Assembly (NCBI GenBank): GCA_019420135.1
Contig: JAHZHS010000035.1
Location: 1-13,160 of the forward strand
Direction: 5' to 3'
Source of the DNA: Oscillospiraceae bacterium
GTDB taxonomy: Bacteria; Bacillota; Clostridia; Oscillospirales; Ruminococcaceae
Length of the DNA stretch: 13,160 nt
Part shown: positions 1 through 6,469 of the stretch, in pieces
Position numbering within the stretch: position 1 is the stretch's first letter
How the letters are laid out: each line of letters starts with the position of its first letter
The notes under the pieces: model-generated
The model's input: only the letters and a program-made list of their open reading frames with translations
What the model was told of the DNA's origin: nothing
Databases searched by the model: none
Program-made: the position numbers and the translations under genes

Positions 1-157
1 AGCGGCCCCGCTTGAAGCTGGTGGCAAAGCCGCCGGGCAGGTTGTGTTTTTCCAAAAGCAGGCAGGAATAGCCCCCCTGCAACACCCGGATGGCTGCGGT
101 CAGTCCGCCGTTGCCGGCACCGATGACCACCACGTCATAGTGTTTCTGTTTTTCCAT
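1..157 (-). CDS. FAD-dependent oxidoreductase, phytoene-desaturase-like (5' part only)
   Basis: Only the first 52 codons are present; the rest lies beyond the left edge. The start is an ATG at 157, with a GGAGGTTT ribosome site just upstream at about 159-166. The residues read VVVIGAGNGGLTAAI at about 9-23, a dinucleotide-binding GxGxxG motif. An acidic residue closing the second beta strand (E37, in LLLEKHNLPGG) fits FAD binding. The NLPGGFATSFKRG segment is typical of the CrtI/phytoene-dehydrogenase-like amine-oxidase superfamily, which oxidises or isomerises lipophilic substrates. It starts 17 bases after the stop of the TetR gene on the same strand, so the two are probably co-transcribed. 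Many Firmicute members of this family have no known substrate, and the missing C-terminus prevents a more precise call. Confidence 0.8.
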   Translation of the reverse strand, partial: MEKQKHYDVVVIGAGNGGLTAAIRVLQGGYSCLLLEKHNLPGGFATSFKRGR

Positions 158-174
158 AAAAACCTCCTTGCAGG

Positions 175-765
175 TCACAGGATCAAATTGCGGGAACGGT
201 TCAGCCAGTATTGCAGCTGCCCGTCGTCGGTGATGCCCTTGTAATGGCCCAGAATGATCTGGTAAAACTCCGTCAGTTCCCTCTCGATCTGGTCGTCGGT
301 CAGTTCGCAGTAGTCGGTGGCCAGCATGACGCCCAGCCCGTAACAGCGCAGCTGCATCTGATAGTGCATCCGGCGGGCGGTTTCCACGTCCATCTCCAGA
401 TTCTGGGAGAGCAGCCGGATGGTCTCGTCGTAGTTGACATCGTCCAGCAGCGTTTCTCCCCGTTGGCGGCGGCGCAGGTAGACAAAGCGGAACAGCTCCT
501 TCTCCTGCCGGGCAAACTGCAGGAAATGCCGCCCGAATTCCTTGTAGTTGCTGAACCGGAACTGCAGATACTGCTGCCGCACATAGGGCAGAAGCGCCCC
601 CCGCAGCTGCTCGATGTTCTCAAATTCATAGTACAGCGGCTGGGTGGAGCATCCCAGCTCCGCCGCAATGTTGCGCACTGTCAGGGCGTCCTGGCCCTTC
701 GCACGGATCACCTCAGCGGCGGCGCGCAGGATATCCTGCTTTCCCACTTGCTTGGAACGCGGCAT
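175..765 (-). CDS. TetR/AcrR-family transcriptional regulator
   Basis: This is a 196-residue protein, a normal length for TetR repressors. Residues 8-55 form the N-terminal DNA-binding domain, with a helix-turn-helix at about 28-47 (LTVRNIAAELGCSTQPLYYE, the usual spacing and Tyr-Tyr end). The remainder is helical and should be the ligand-binding and dimer domain, with no recognisable ligand. I chose the ATG at 765 because a GGGGGAGA ribosome site lies directly upstream at about 771-778. An in-frame TTG at 795 has no comparable site and falls inside a likely operator. The gene leads a minus-strand operon with the FAD oxidoreductase. The family usually represses its own operon and is released by a small, often hydrophobic, ligand; that behaviour here is inferred. 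Confidence 0.9.
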   Translation of the reverse strand: MPRSKQVGKQDILRAAAEVIRAKGQDALTVRNIAAELGCSTQPLYYEFENIEQLRGALLPYVRQQYLQFRFSNYKEFGRHFLQFARQEKELFRFVYLRRRQRGETLLDDVNYDETIRLLSQNLEMDVETARRMHYQMQLRCYGLGVMLATDYCELTDDQIERELTEFYQIILGHYKGITDDGQLQYWLNRSRNLIL

Positions 766-789
766 GATGCTCTCCCCCTTCGCGTTTTG

Positions 790-801
790 TAACAAGTGTT
801 A
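790..801. promoter_or_regulatory. Candidate TetR operator
   Basis: The 12 bases TAACAAGTGTTA form an inverted repeat: TAACA and TGTTA arms around two central bases. It begins a few bases downstream of the predicted transcription start of the TetR operon, a usual place for an autorepressor to block RNA polymerase. The palindrome is short and does not extend outward, so the call is tentative. Confidence 0.4.
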
Positions 802-806
802 TTTTT

Positions 807-839
807 ATTCCATTGTAGCACGCTCTGCCAAAAAAGCAA
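807..839 (-). promoter_or_regulatory. Predicted sigma-A promoter of the TetR operon
   Basis: Read on the minus strand, TTGCTT (834-839) and TACAAT (812-817) are separated by 16 bases. TGC directly precedes the -10 box, giving an extended -10. Transcription would begin near 805, about 40 bases before the TetR start codon. It differs from the other promoters in the window in having a recognisable -35 box and no GATATA element. Confidence 0.6.
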
Positions 840-878
840 CAAAATAATCCGCTATTTTTAGATTTTTTTGCGCTTTTG

Positions 879-916
879 CAACAAAACCCCGGCAAAGTCT
901 CAGGACCTTGCCGGGG
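879..916 (-). terminator. Rho-independent terminator after the reductase fusion gene
   Basis: CCCCGGCAA (887-895) pairs with TTGCCGGGG (908-916), nine base pairs. The stem continues inward past one mismatch with GTC/GAC around a TCAG tetraloop. On the minus strand the stem is followed by TTTTGTTG, which fits termination of leftward transcription from the gene ending at 1205. The plus-strand side has no T tract. It also insulates the TetR promoter from readthrough. Confidence 0.75.
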
Positions 917-1204
917 ATGAAGTTGAGATTTTTATGGAACTCAGACTGCGGCCCTTCTCCCGTCAGGGGGGATTACGGCCTCAGCGTCCCTCTTGGGCTG
1001 TCCGCGCCTATGAGGTATGGCGACGGGGTTGCCGACGGCTTCCCGGCCCCAGACGGACTCCCGCCAGCAGCCCAGGCTGGCGGAGCTCCGGATAGCCGGG
1101 CCTCCTGGTGACCGGAAAGGGCAGCTGCTGCCGCCGTGCCGCGCTGTCAGCGTTGTCTCGCAAAGCAGGGCCGATGGCAGCCGCCTTGTTGGGCAGAAGC
1201 ATTG
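917..1204. other. Structured GC-rich spacer without a supported gene
   Basis: These 288 bases separate the terminator from the fusion gene stop. No reading frame has a good ribosome site or a recognisable product. Several inverted repeats occur: CCGCCAGC/GCTGGCGG around 1061-1082 (eight base pairs), the perfect GGCAGC-T-GCTGCC near 1122-1134, and a short CCC-TCTT-GGG loop near 989-998. The stretch would be transcribed as a long 3' untranslated region of the fusion gene before the terminator. It may be a dispersed intergenic repeat or a structured RNA tail; I cannot distinguish these from one copy. Confidence 0.35.
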
Positions 1205-4200
1205 TCAGCGCTCCAGTGCTTTTTTGATTTCTTCGGTGATATCGTAGGCACTGTACTGCATGGGGATGTGGTAGTCGTGCCTGTCGCCGTGCAGCGGCGT
1301 CCAGACCTGGGCATAGAAGGGGTTCTTGCGGGCGATCTCGGCGTAGTGCCATTCGTAGCGCTGGCACTGGGGACACCAGTGGCCGCCCCGCAGCACCGTA
1401 TTGGGGGCAGCCTGGAAGGTATGGCCGAAGGCGCACTTCCAGGTGATGGGCGCGTAGACGCTCTCCACCTTGTCGCTGAGGACCTCGCCGCCGCGGAAGG
1501 CCGCGGCTTTTTTCATGTCCTCGATGTCCAGCGACTCGAAAGGCTTGGACTCGTCGTAGCCGTGGTTCAGGTACTGCTCCTCCTCGCTGGGATGGAACAG
1601 CTTATACCCTTCCTCCAGGGAGGGGATGGCCTCCGCCTCCTCCCGGGAGCCGAAGAAGGCGTTGATCCAGTCGGTCTCGTTGTTTTCCATCATCCAGTCG
1701 TAGCCCATCCGCTTGTGGCCGATCTCCACGTTGTGGGCCTTCATGGCTTCCACACCGGGGATCATAGCGGCGATCACCGGGTTCTTCATCATCTCTCTGG
1801 TACTGTCCACGATGCCCTGCTGGTACACCTTGGGGTCAATGCAGCGGAAGTGCAGGATATCGTTGAGGGCGTCGGCGTCGCTGAAGTAGTGGCCGTGGAA
1901 GTTGTACTGAGCCATCCGGCGGGGGTCCTGGATGTCGGCAAAGGTCAGCCCCATGCCCTTGAGCGTCAGGTCGGTGAATTCCCAGCAGGTGAAGCGCCAT
2001 TCCTTGCCGGAACTCAGGTTGTAAGCCCTGCGCCAGAAGCTCTCGGGCACCCAGTCCTCGCAGATGTTGGCCATGCAGATACCGCTCTCGACGGCGGTGG
2101 ACCATTCCAGCACATTGTTGGGCGGCTGGTGGAAGATGATGGGTTCCTCGCCCGCACCCTCGGCGCTGGGATACTGGCCGGTCTGCCGGATGGACACCCA
2201 GTGCTTGAGGCCGCTCTCAAAGACCTGGAACTCGCTGAACACCTTGCTGATGGCGTAGTAGTCGTGTACCGAGGGGTTGATGGGATCGCCGCAGCGGCCC
2301 ATCTGGATGGGATACTGACGGTCGCCGGTCTCGGCCACAGTGCCCACATAGACAAGGTGAATGTCGTCGGCGTTGGGCTGATCCTGGATGGCCTTGATGA
2401 TGGCCATGGTGGAGCCGATGTTGGTGCGCAGCGTCTGTTCGGGGTATTTGTCGGCGGCCGGAGAGACCATGGCCCCGATGTGCAGCACATAGTCGGCGCC
2501 GGTGACGCAGCGGCGGATGCAGTCGAAGTCGCCCATGTCACCCCACACCACTTCCAGGAAGGGATGGGCCATCTTCTTGACCAGGGCGCGGTTTTTGTCG
2601 CTGGGGCGGGCAAGCATCCGCACCTGGAAGCGGGGGGCCCGGGCCAGCAGCTGCTTGATGGTCTCCTGGCCCATGGTGCCGGTGCCGCCGGTAACGAACA
2701 CCGTCTTGGGGCCTTTGGTGATGTCGGCCATAAAGGCGGGGTCGTCGATGCGCAGGGCGGCGTCAAAGGCTTCCCGGGTGGCGTTCATGGCCCGGCGCGC
2801 CCCGGCGGCGTCACCCAGGGCGATGTAGCCGATGCCCAGCTCCCGGCAGGTTTTTTCCAGGGCGGAGCCGTCCCGCTTGCGGCTGCCGATGGCCAGCACA
2901 GCCCAGTCGCAGGGGTATTCCACCGTCTCGCCGTTCTTTTCGCCGATGACCTTGCCCGGCCGGATGGCGGTGACTTTCACCTCGGTGACCGGGGTGATGC
3001 CTGCTTTATAAATATTTTCAGTCACGCAGATCTTGCGGGCGGAACCCAGGTCGGCACAGAATTCCTTCATCATTTCCAGGTCGGTGACGGTGCAGCCCTG
3101 TTCGGCCAGCAGTTCAGCCACCTCCATGCCCACCATGCCGCCGCCGATGACCACTACCTGGCCGGAAACCCGGGTCTTTCCGGCCAGCACGTCATGGCTG
3201 TTGGCCACATGGGGCAGGTCGGCGCCGGGGATGCTGGGGATCAGCGGTTCGGCGCCGATGCAGTTGAACACCGCATCGGGTTTGAGGGTGCGGATCAGCT
3301 GCTCAGTCACCGGGGTGTTCAGCCGGATGTCCACCCCCATCCGGTTGACCTGGGCGGCCATGTCACGCATGGCGTCGGACATTTCCTCCTTGCGGGGGGC
3401 TTTGCCCGCCAGCATGAACTGGCCGCCCAGGGTGCCGGACGCCTCGCACAGGATCGGGTGGTGGCCCTTCTGCTGCAGGACACGGGCCGCCTCCATACCG
3501 GCGATGCCGCCGCCCGCGATGAGGACCGTCTTGGGAGCGGCAGTCGGTTTCATGGCAGCGGCACACTCGGCCTCCCGGCCGATGGCGGGATTGCGCAGAC
3601 AGGTGATGTGGGGCATGTTCAGGTCGGCAAATCCATCCAGGCAGCCCTGGTCGCAGCCCACACAGCGGTCGATGTCCTCCACCCGGCCTTCCCTGCATTT
3701 GTTGCAGAAGTCGGGGTCAGCCAGCTGGGCACGGCCCATGACCACCATATCCACCTTGTCCGCTTCCAGGATGTCCTCGGCCTGCTGGGGGTCGTTGATG
3801 CGGCCCACGCCGATGGTCAGCATACCGGTCTCCTTGCGGATGCGGGCGGCGTTGTCCACGTTGAAGCCCCGGGGCAGGTCCAGCGGCGGCACCTCGTACT
3901 TGCTGGCCGCCGAAATCACGTTGCCGCGGGACACATCCAGCACATCCACGCCGGCCTCGCCCGCCATCTTGCAGAAGGCGATGGTGTCCTCGATGGTCAT
4001 TCCGTTTTCGAGACAGTCGTCGTGGGCATCAATACGCATGAAAAGGGGCATCTCCTCCGGCATGGCGGCCCGGATGGCCCGGATGCAGGCCAGCGGGAAC
4101 CGGGCGCGGTTTTCCAGGGAGCCGCCGTACTCATCGGTACGGTGGTTGATACCGCCCGACAGGAAGGAGTGGGGCAGATAGTTGTGGGCGCAGTGGAACT

Positions 4201-4678
4201 CGATGCAGTCGAACCCGGCGGCCACCGCCCGGGCGGCAGCCTTGCCGTAGCAATCCACGATCTGCTCAATCATGGCCTTGTCGATGCCGGGCAGCTTGAA
4301 CCCGGGGGCCAGTTCCATCTCGCTGGCCAGCAGGATCATGGCGGTCGGGTCCATGCCCACGGCCAGGCTGCCCTGCCACAGCTGGACGCCCGCCTTGCCG
4401 CCCGCCTCGTGGATGGCGTCGGTAAGCTTCTTCATGCCGGGAATGTACTTGTCGTCGCACAGGGCCAGAAACATCTTGGGGGCGCTCAGATCATGGACGC
4501 TGGTGACCTCCACGATGTTCAGCCCACTGCCGCCCCTGGCCCGGGCCACATGATAGTCGATGTGGGTCTGGTTGACGAACCGGTCCTTGGTGAACCGGGT
4601 CCCCATGGCGGGCAGGATGATGCGGTTTTTCAGCGTCATGCCCTTGATGGTGATGGGCGAAAACAGTCTGGAATACAT
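1205..4678 (-). CDS. Fusion of OYE-type Fe-S/FAD ene-reductase, extended SDR and zinc-finger-like tail
   Basis: This 1157-residue protein is about 500 residues longer than ordinary 2,4-dienoyl-CoA or enoate reductases. Residues 1-335 form the FMN-binding TIM barrel, with the HCAHNYL motif at 162-168 whose Tyr167 is the expected proton donor. Cys339, 342, 346 and 360 match the family's [4Fe-4S] cluster. Residues 382-650 hold the FAD and NAD(P)H Rossmann folds (GGGIAG at 389, GGGMVG at 512, a GD motif near 620). Residues 657-900 are an extended SDR (TGGTGTMG at 663-670, YAISK at 808-812). The tail has Cys1082, His1086, Cys1102 and Cys1105, like a treble-clef zinc site. The ATG at 4678 is set by AAGGAGG at 4685-4691; the in-frame GTG at 4706-4708 lies upstream of that site. 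It is predicted to be cytoplasmic. Known relatives reduce C=C bonds of enoates, bile acids and isoflavones; the substrate here is unknown. A ketoreductase fused to an ene-reductase suggests two consecutive reductions. Confidence 0.88.
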   Translation of the reverse strand: MYSRLFSPITIKGMTLKNRIILPAMGTRFTKDRFVNQTHIDYHVARARGGSGLNIVEVTSVHDLSAPKMFLALCDDKYIPGMKKLTDAIHEAGGKAGVQLWQGSLAVGMDPTAMILLASEMELAPGFKLPGIDKAMIEQIVDCYGKAAARAVAAGFDCIEFHCAHNYLPHSFLSGGINHRTDEYGGSLENRARFPLACIRAIRAAMPEEMPLFMRIDAHDDCLENGMTIEDTIAFCKMAGEAGVDVLDVSRGNVISAASKYEVPPLDLPRGFNVDNAARIRKETGMLTIGVGRINDPQQAEDILEADKVDMVVMGRAQLADPDFCNKCREGRVEDIDRCVGCDQGCLDGFADLNMPHITCLRNPAIGREAECAAAMKPTAAPKTVLIAGGGIAGMEAARVLQQKGHHPILCEASGTLGGQFMLAGKAPRKEEMSDAMRDMAAQVNRMGVDIRLNTPVTEQLIRTLKPDAVFNCIGAEPLIPSIPGADLPHVANSHDVLAGKTRVSGQVVVIGGGMVGMEVAELLAEQGCTVTDLEMMKEFCADLGSARKICVTENIYKAGITPVTEVKVTAIRPGKVIGEKNGETVEYPCDWAVLAIGSRKRDGSALEKTCRELGIGYIALGDAAGARRAMNATREAFDAALRIDDPAFMADITKGPKTVFVTGGTGTMGQETIKQLLARAPRFQVRMLARPSDKNRALVKKMAHPFLEVVWGDMGDFDCIRRCVTGADYVLHIGAMVSPAADKYPEQTLRTNIGSTMAIIKAIQDQPNADDIHLVYVGTVAETGDRQYPIQMGRCGDPINPSVHDYYAISKVFSEFQVFESGLKHWVSIRQTGQYPSAEGAGEEPIIFHQPPNNVLEWSTAVESGICMANICEDWVPESFWRRAYNLSSGKEWRFTCWEFTDLTLKGMGLTFADIQDPRRMAQYNFHGHYFSDADALNDILHFRCIDPKVYQQGIVDSTREMMKNPVIAAMIPGVEAMKAHNVEIGHKRMGYDWMMENNETDWINAFFGSREEAEAIPSLEEGYKLFHPSEEEQYLNHGYDESKPFESLDIEDMKKAAAFRGGEVLSDKVESVYAPITWKCAFGHTFQAAPNTVLRGGHWCPQCQRYEWHYAEIARKNPFYAQVWTPLHGDRHDYHIPMQYSAYDITEEIKKALER

Positions 4679-4706
4679 GGTGTGCCTCCTTATTTGATTT
4701 GCCACC

Positions 4707-4715
4707 ACGATATCA
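4707..4715 (-). promoter_or_regulatory. Predicted extended -10 promoter of the fusion gene
   Basis: On the minus strand, TGA-TATCGT lies 25 bases downstream of the shared GATATA element and has no consensus -35 box. Transcription would start near 4700, leaving about 22 bases of leader that hold the AAGGAGG ribosome site. The weak -10 box (three of the six bases are the critical TA and final T) suggests dependence on an activator. Confidence 0.45.
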
Positions 4716-4728
4716 CAGCCGCCGCGCC

Positions 4729-4754
4729 GCGTATATCAATTTAGGGATTTTCAT
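4729..4754 (-). promoter_or_regulatory. Shared operator, copy 1 (fusion gene promoter)
   Basis: On the minus strand this site holds AATC (4746-4749), eight bases, then GATATACGC (4729-4737). The same layout occurs before the symporter and the GH78 gene, at the same distance from a TGn extended -10. GATATACGC and the next four bases match the GH78 copy at 12 of 13 positions. It overlaps the place of the -35 box, where AraC-type activators commonly bind. Binding by the AraC protein encoded at 6470-7681 is inferred. Confidence 0.6.
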
Positions 4755-4820
4755 GTCGGAAAACAGATTGGTTTTATCTCAGGCAAAGGTTTTTATTGAT
4801 AAGAATTTTTTTGTCAAAAG

Positions 4821-4862
4821 CCCCTGCCCGGCAGGGGGAAACGCCCTCAAAAAAGCCCCTGC
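4821..4862. repeat. Alternating hairpin segments in the divergent intergenic region
   Basis: CCCCTGCC (4821-4828) and GGCAGGGG (4830-4837) form a near-perfect palindrome with one central base. A second CCCCTGC lies at 4856-4862, so GCAGGGG at 4831-4837 can pair with either neighbour. T or A runs flank both sides (TTTTTTT near 4806-4812; AAAAAA before 4855). On the minus strand the first hairpin is followed by CTTTTGAC, a weak terminator-like tail. It lies upstream of the predicted symporter start, so it may separate the two divergent transcripts. An attenuator would need a more distant promoter that I do not see. Confidence 0.45.
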
Positions 4863-4881
4863 AATCTGTCGTAAAATGGAC

Positions 4882-4907
4882 ACAGCAATCCGAATCTTGA
4901 TATATCC
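4882..4907 (+). promoter_or_regulatory. Shared operator, copy 2 (symporter promoter)
   Basis: The site holds ACAGCAATC (4882-4890), eight bases, then GATATATCC (4899-4907). It agrees with the GH78 copy at ACAG, AATC and GATATA in the same register, and lies 25 bases from the extended -10. There is no good -35 hexamer, which fits an activator-dependent promoter. Confidence 0.6.
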
Positions 4908-4920
4908 ACGATCAGAATTT

Positions 4921-4929
4921 TGCTATTAT
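4921..4929 (+). promoter_or_regulatory. Predicted extended -10 promoter of the symporter
   Basis: TGC-TATTAT gives a near-consensus extended -10 box. Its surroundings (TTTTGCTATTATGA) closely match those of the GH78 promoter (TTTTGCTACAATGA). Transcription would start near 4936, leaving a leader of about 54 bases before the ATG at 4990. Confidence 0.6.
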
Positions 4930-4989
4930 GAAACTGCAAAACGAGCGAACCTTGCCCCAGGGCAAACAACAAAAAAGGAGCGAATCAAT

Positions 4990-6393
4990 ATGGCAAAGAA
5001 ACCTCTCGGCGTCGACGGTATGGGGATTCAAAAGACCATGCGTTTCGGCGATTATCTGGCGGACTGCGGCGGCCAGTTTGCCCTGAACTGCATGACCGGC
5101 CTGGTATCGGCGGTCATGTACTTCTACACCGACAAGATCGGCGTGGCCTCGGTCACAGCGGCCAACGTGCTGCTGGCGGCCAAGATCGTGGACGCCTTCA
5201 CCGACCTGATCATGGGCAAGATCATGGACAACGGCAAGAGCCCCAAGGGCAAGTGCCGTCCCTGGTTCCTGCGCATGGCCATCCCGGCCTTTGTGGCCAT
5301 CGTGGCACTGTTCACGGTGCCCGAGGGGCTGACCGGTTTTGCCCAGATCGCCTATCTGTTCCTCTCCAACATTTTCCTGACCGCCATTGTCTCCACCGCC
5401 ATCACCATCCCCTACAGCGCCATCCTGGTCATGCGCACCAAGAGCCTGGAAGAGCGCAACAAAATGGGCATCTTCCGTGCCATCGCCGGGTACGTCATCG
5501 GCATGATCATCGCCATTGCCCTGGTGCCGCTGACCAACGCCCTGGGCCCCAACGGCGTGTCCGATCAAGCAGCCTACGTCAAGTTCGCGGTGGTCGTGGG
5601 CGCGCTGAGCATGATCTTCCTGCTGAGCCTGTACAGGACCAGCAAGGAGACCGCCGCGGCGGCGGAAAAGCCCGATGACGGCCTGCCCTTTACGGACGCA
5701 CTGGGCAAGCTGTTCCACAACAAATACTGGGTCATCGTGCTGGTGGCCAACCTGTTTGTCAACGTCATCTACGCACTGTCCAGTTCCTCCGGTACCTACT
5801 ACGCCAAGTACATCCTGGGCGACGACAACCTGGTCGGCATCATGGGCGCCGTGGGCCTGATCCCCACCGTCGTCGGCTTCGCGGTGGTCGGCCCCATGAC
5901 CAAAAAGCTGGGTCTGCGCAAGACTTTGCTGGTGGCCTTCGGCATGGGCATCGCGGGCAACGCCATCCGCTGCTTTGCGCCCGACAGCTTTATCCTCTGC
6001 ATCACCGTAGGCCTGTTCAGCAGCTTTGCCACCATCCCCATGATGTGCCTGGGCGGCACCCTGACCAGCATGGCCATGGACTACAACGACTACAAGTACC
6101 ACAACAAGATCGTGGGCATGTCGGCCTCGGCTTCCAGCTTCGGCAGCAAGGTGGCCAGCGGCCTGGGCGCGTCCCTGGTGGGCTGGATCAACGGCATGAC
6201 CGGCTTTGTAGGCAACATGGAGGTGGTCACCCCGGCAGTGCGCTACGGCATCTACACCTTCTCCATCTACGTCCCCCTGGCCATGCTCGTCGGCCTGTTC
6301 CTCATGATCCGCAAATTTGACCTGGAGTCCAAGTACGGCGAGATGATGCAGGCCATCAACGCCCGCAATGCCGCCGAAAACTCCGCGCAGTAA
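4990..6393 (+). CDS. GPH-family (MelB/XynP-like) cation:glycoside symporter
   Basis: The protein has 467 residues, the usual length of glycoside-pentoside-hexuronide symporters of the major facilitator superfamily, with about twelve hydrophobic segments. The signature region is clear: VDAFTDLIMGKIMD at 67-80, with Asp68 and Asp72 spaced like the cation-binding pair of MelB, followed by GKCRPWFL at 87-94. It should import small glycosides into the cytoplasm with Na+ or H+. The ATG at 4990 has AAGGAG nine bases upstream. In-frame codons further upstream run through the promoter and are not used in this reading. It is a single-gene transcript diverging from the reductase fusion, and no glycosidase shares its operon. 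The imported compound cannot be read from the sequence; the nearby GH78 and GH3 genes suggest a rhamnose-containing glycoside. Confidence 0.92.
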   Translation: MAKKPLGVDGMGIQKTMRFGDYLADCGGQFALNCMTGLVSAVMYFYTDKIGVASVTAANVLLAAKIVDAFTDLIMGKIMDNGKSPKGKCRPWFLRMAIPAFVAIVALFTVPEGLTGFAQIAYLFLSNIFLTAIVSTAITIPYSAILVMRTKSLEERNKMGIFRAIAGYVIGMIIAIALVPLTNALGPNGVSDQAAYVKFAVVVGALSMIFLLSLYRTSKETAAAAEKPDDGLPFTDALGKLFHNKYWVIVLVANLFVNVIYALSSSSGTYYAKYILGDDNLVGIMGAVGLIPTVVGFAVVGPMTKKLGLRKTLLVAFGMGIAGNAIRCFAPDSFILCITVGLFSSFATIPMMCLGGTLTSMAMDYNDYKYHNKIVGMSASASSFGSKVASGLGASLVGWINGMTGFVGNMEVVTPAVRYGIYTFSIYVPLAMLVGLFLMIRKFDLESKYGEMMQAINARNAAENSAQ

Positions 6394-6412
6394 CGTCCTC
6401 ATTCCGGAAACA

Positions 6413-6461
6413 AATAAAAGGGGCAGGCCCCTGCAGAATGATTCTGCCGGAGGTCTGCCCC
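6413..6461 (-). terminator. Hairpin terminator between symporter and AraC genes
   Basis: GGGGCAGGCC (6420-6429) pairs with GGTCTGCCCC (6452-6461), ten pairs including one G-U. An inner CAGAA-TGA-TTCTG hairpin lies within it. On the minus strand the stem is followed by TTTTATTTG, so it best serves the AraC gene, whose stop lies nine bases before it. It also falls 27 bases past the symporter stop, and could end that convergent transcript less efficiently because the plus side lacks a good T run. Confidence 0.8.
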
Positions 6462-6469
6462 TTGCGCGG

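Noticed and set aside
1136..4744. A 1202-codon open frame on the plus strand, antisense to the fusion gene
   Set aside because: Its translation is low-complexity and rich in Gly, Ala, His and Val, with no motif. It mirrors the codon bias of the true minus-strand gene and has no ribosome site at its start.
4679..4989. A catabolite-repression (cre) site in the divergent region
   Set aside because: I looked for the usual TGNAANCGNTNNCA pattern here and before GH78 and found no acceptable match.
4912..6402. A 496-codon minus-strand open frame opposite the symporter
   Set aside because: His/Gly/Asp-rich composition typical of an antisense shadow in GC-rich DNA. The plus-strand frame encodes a clear GPH transporter.
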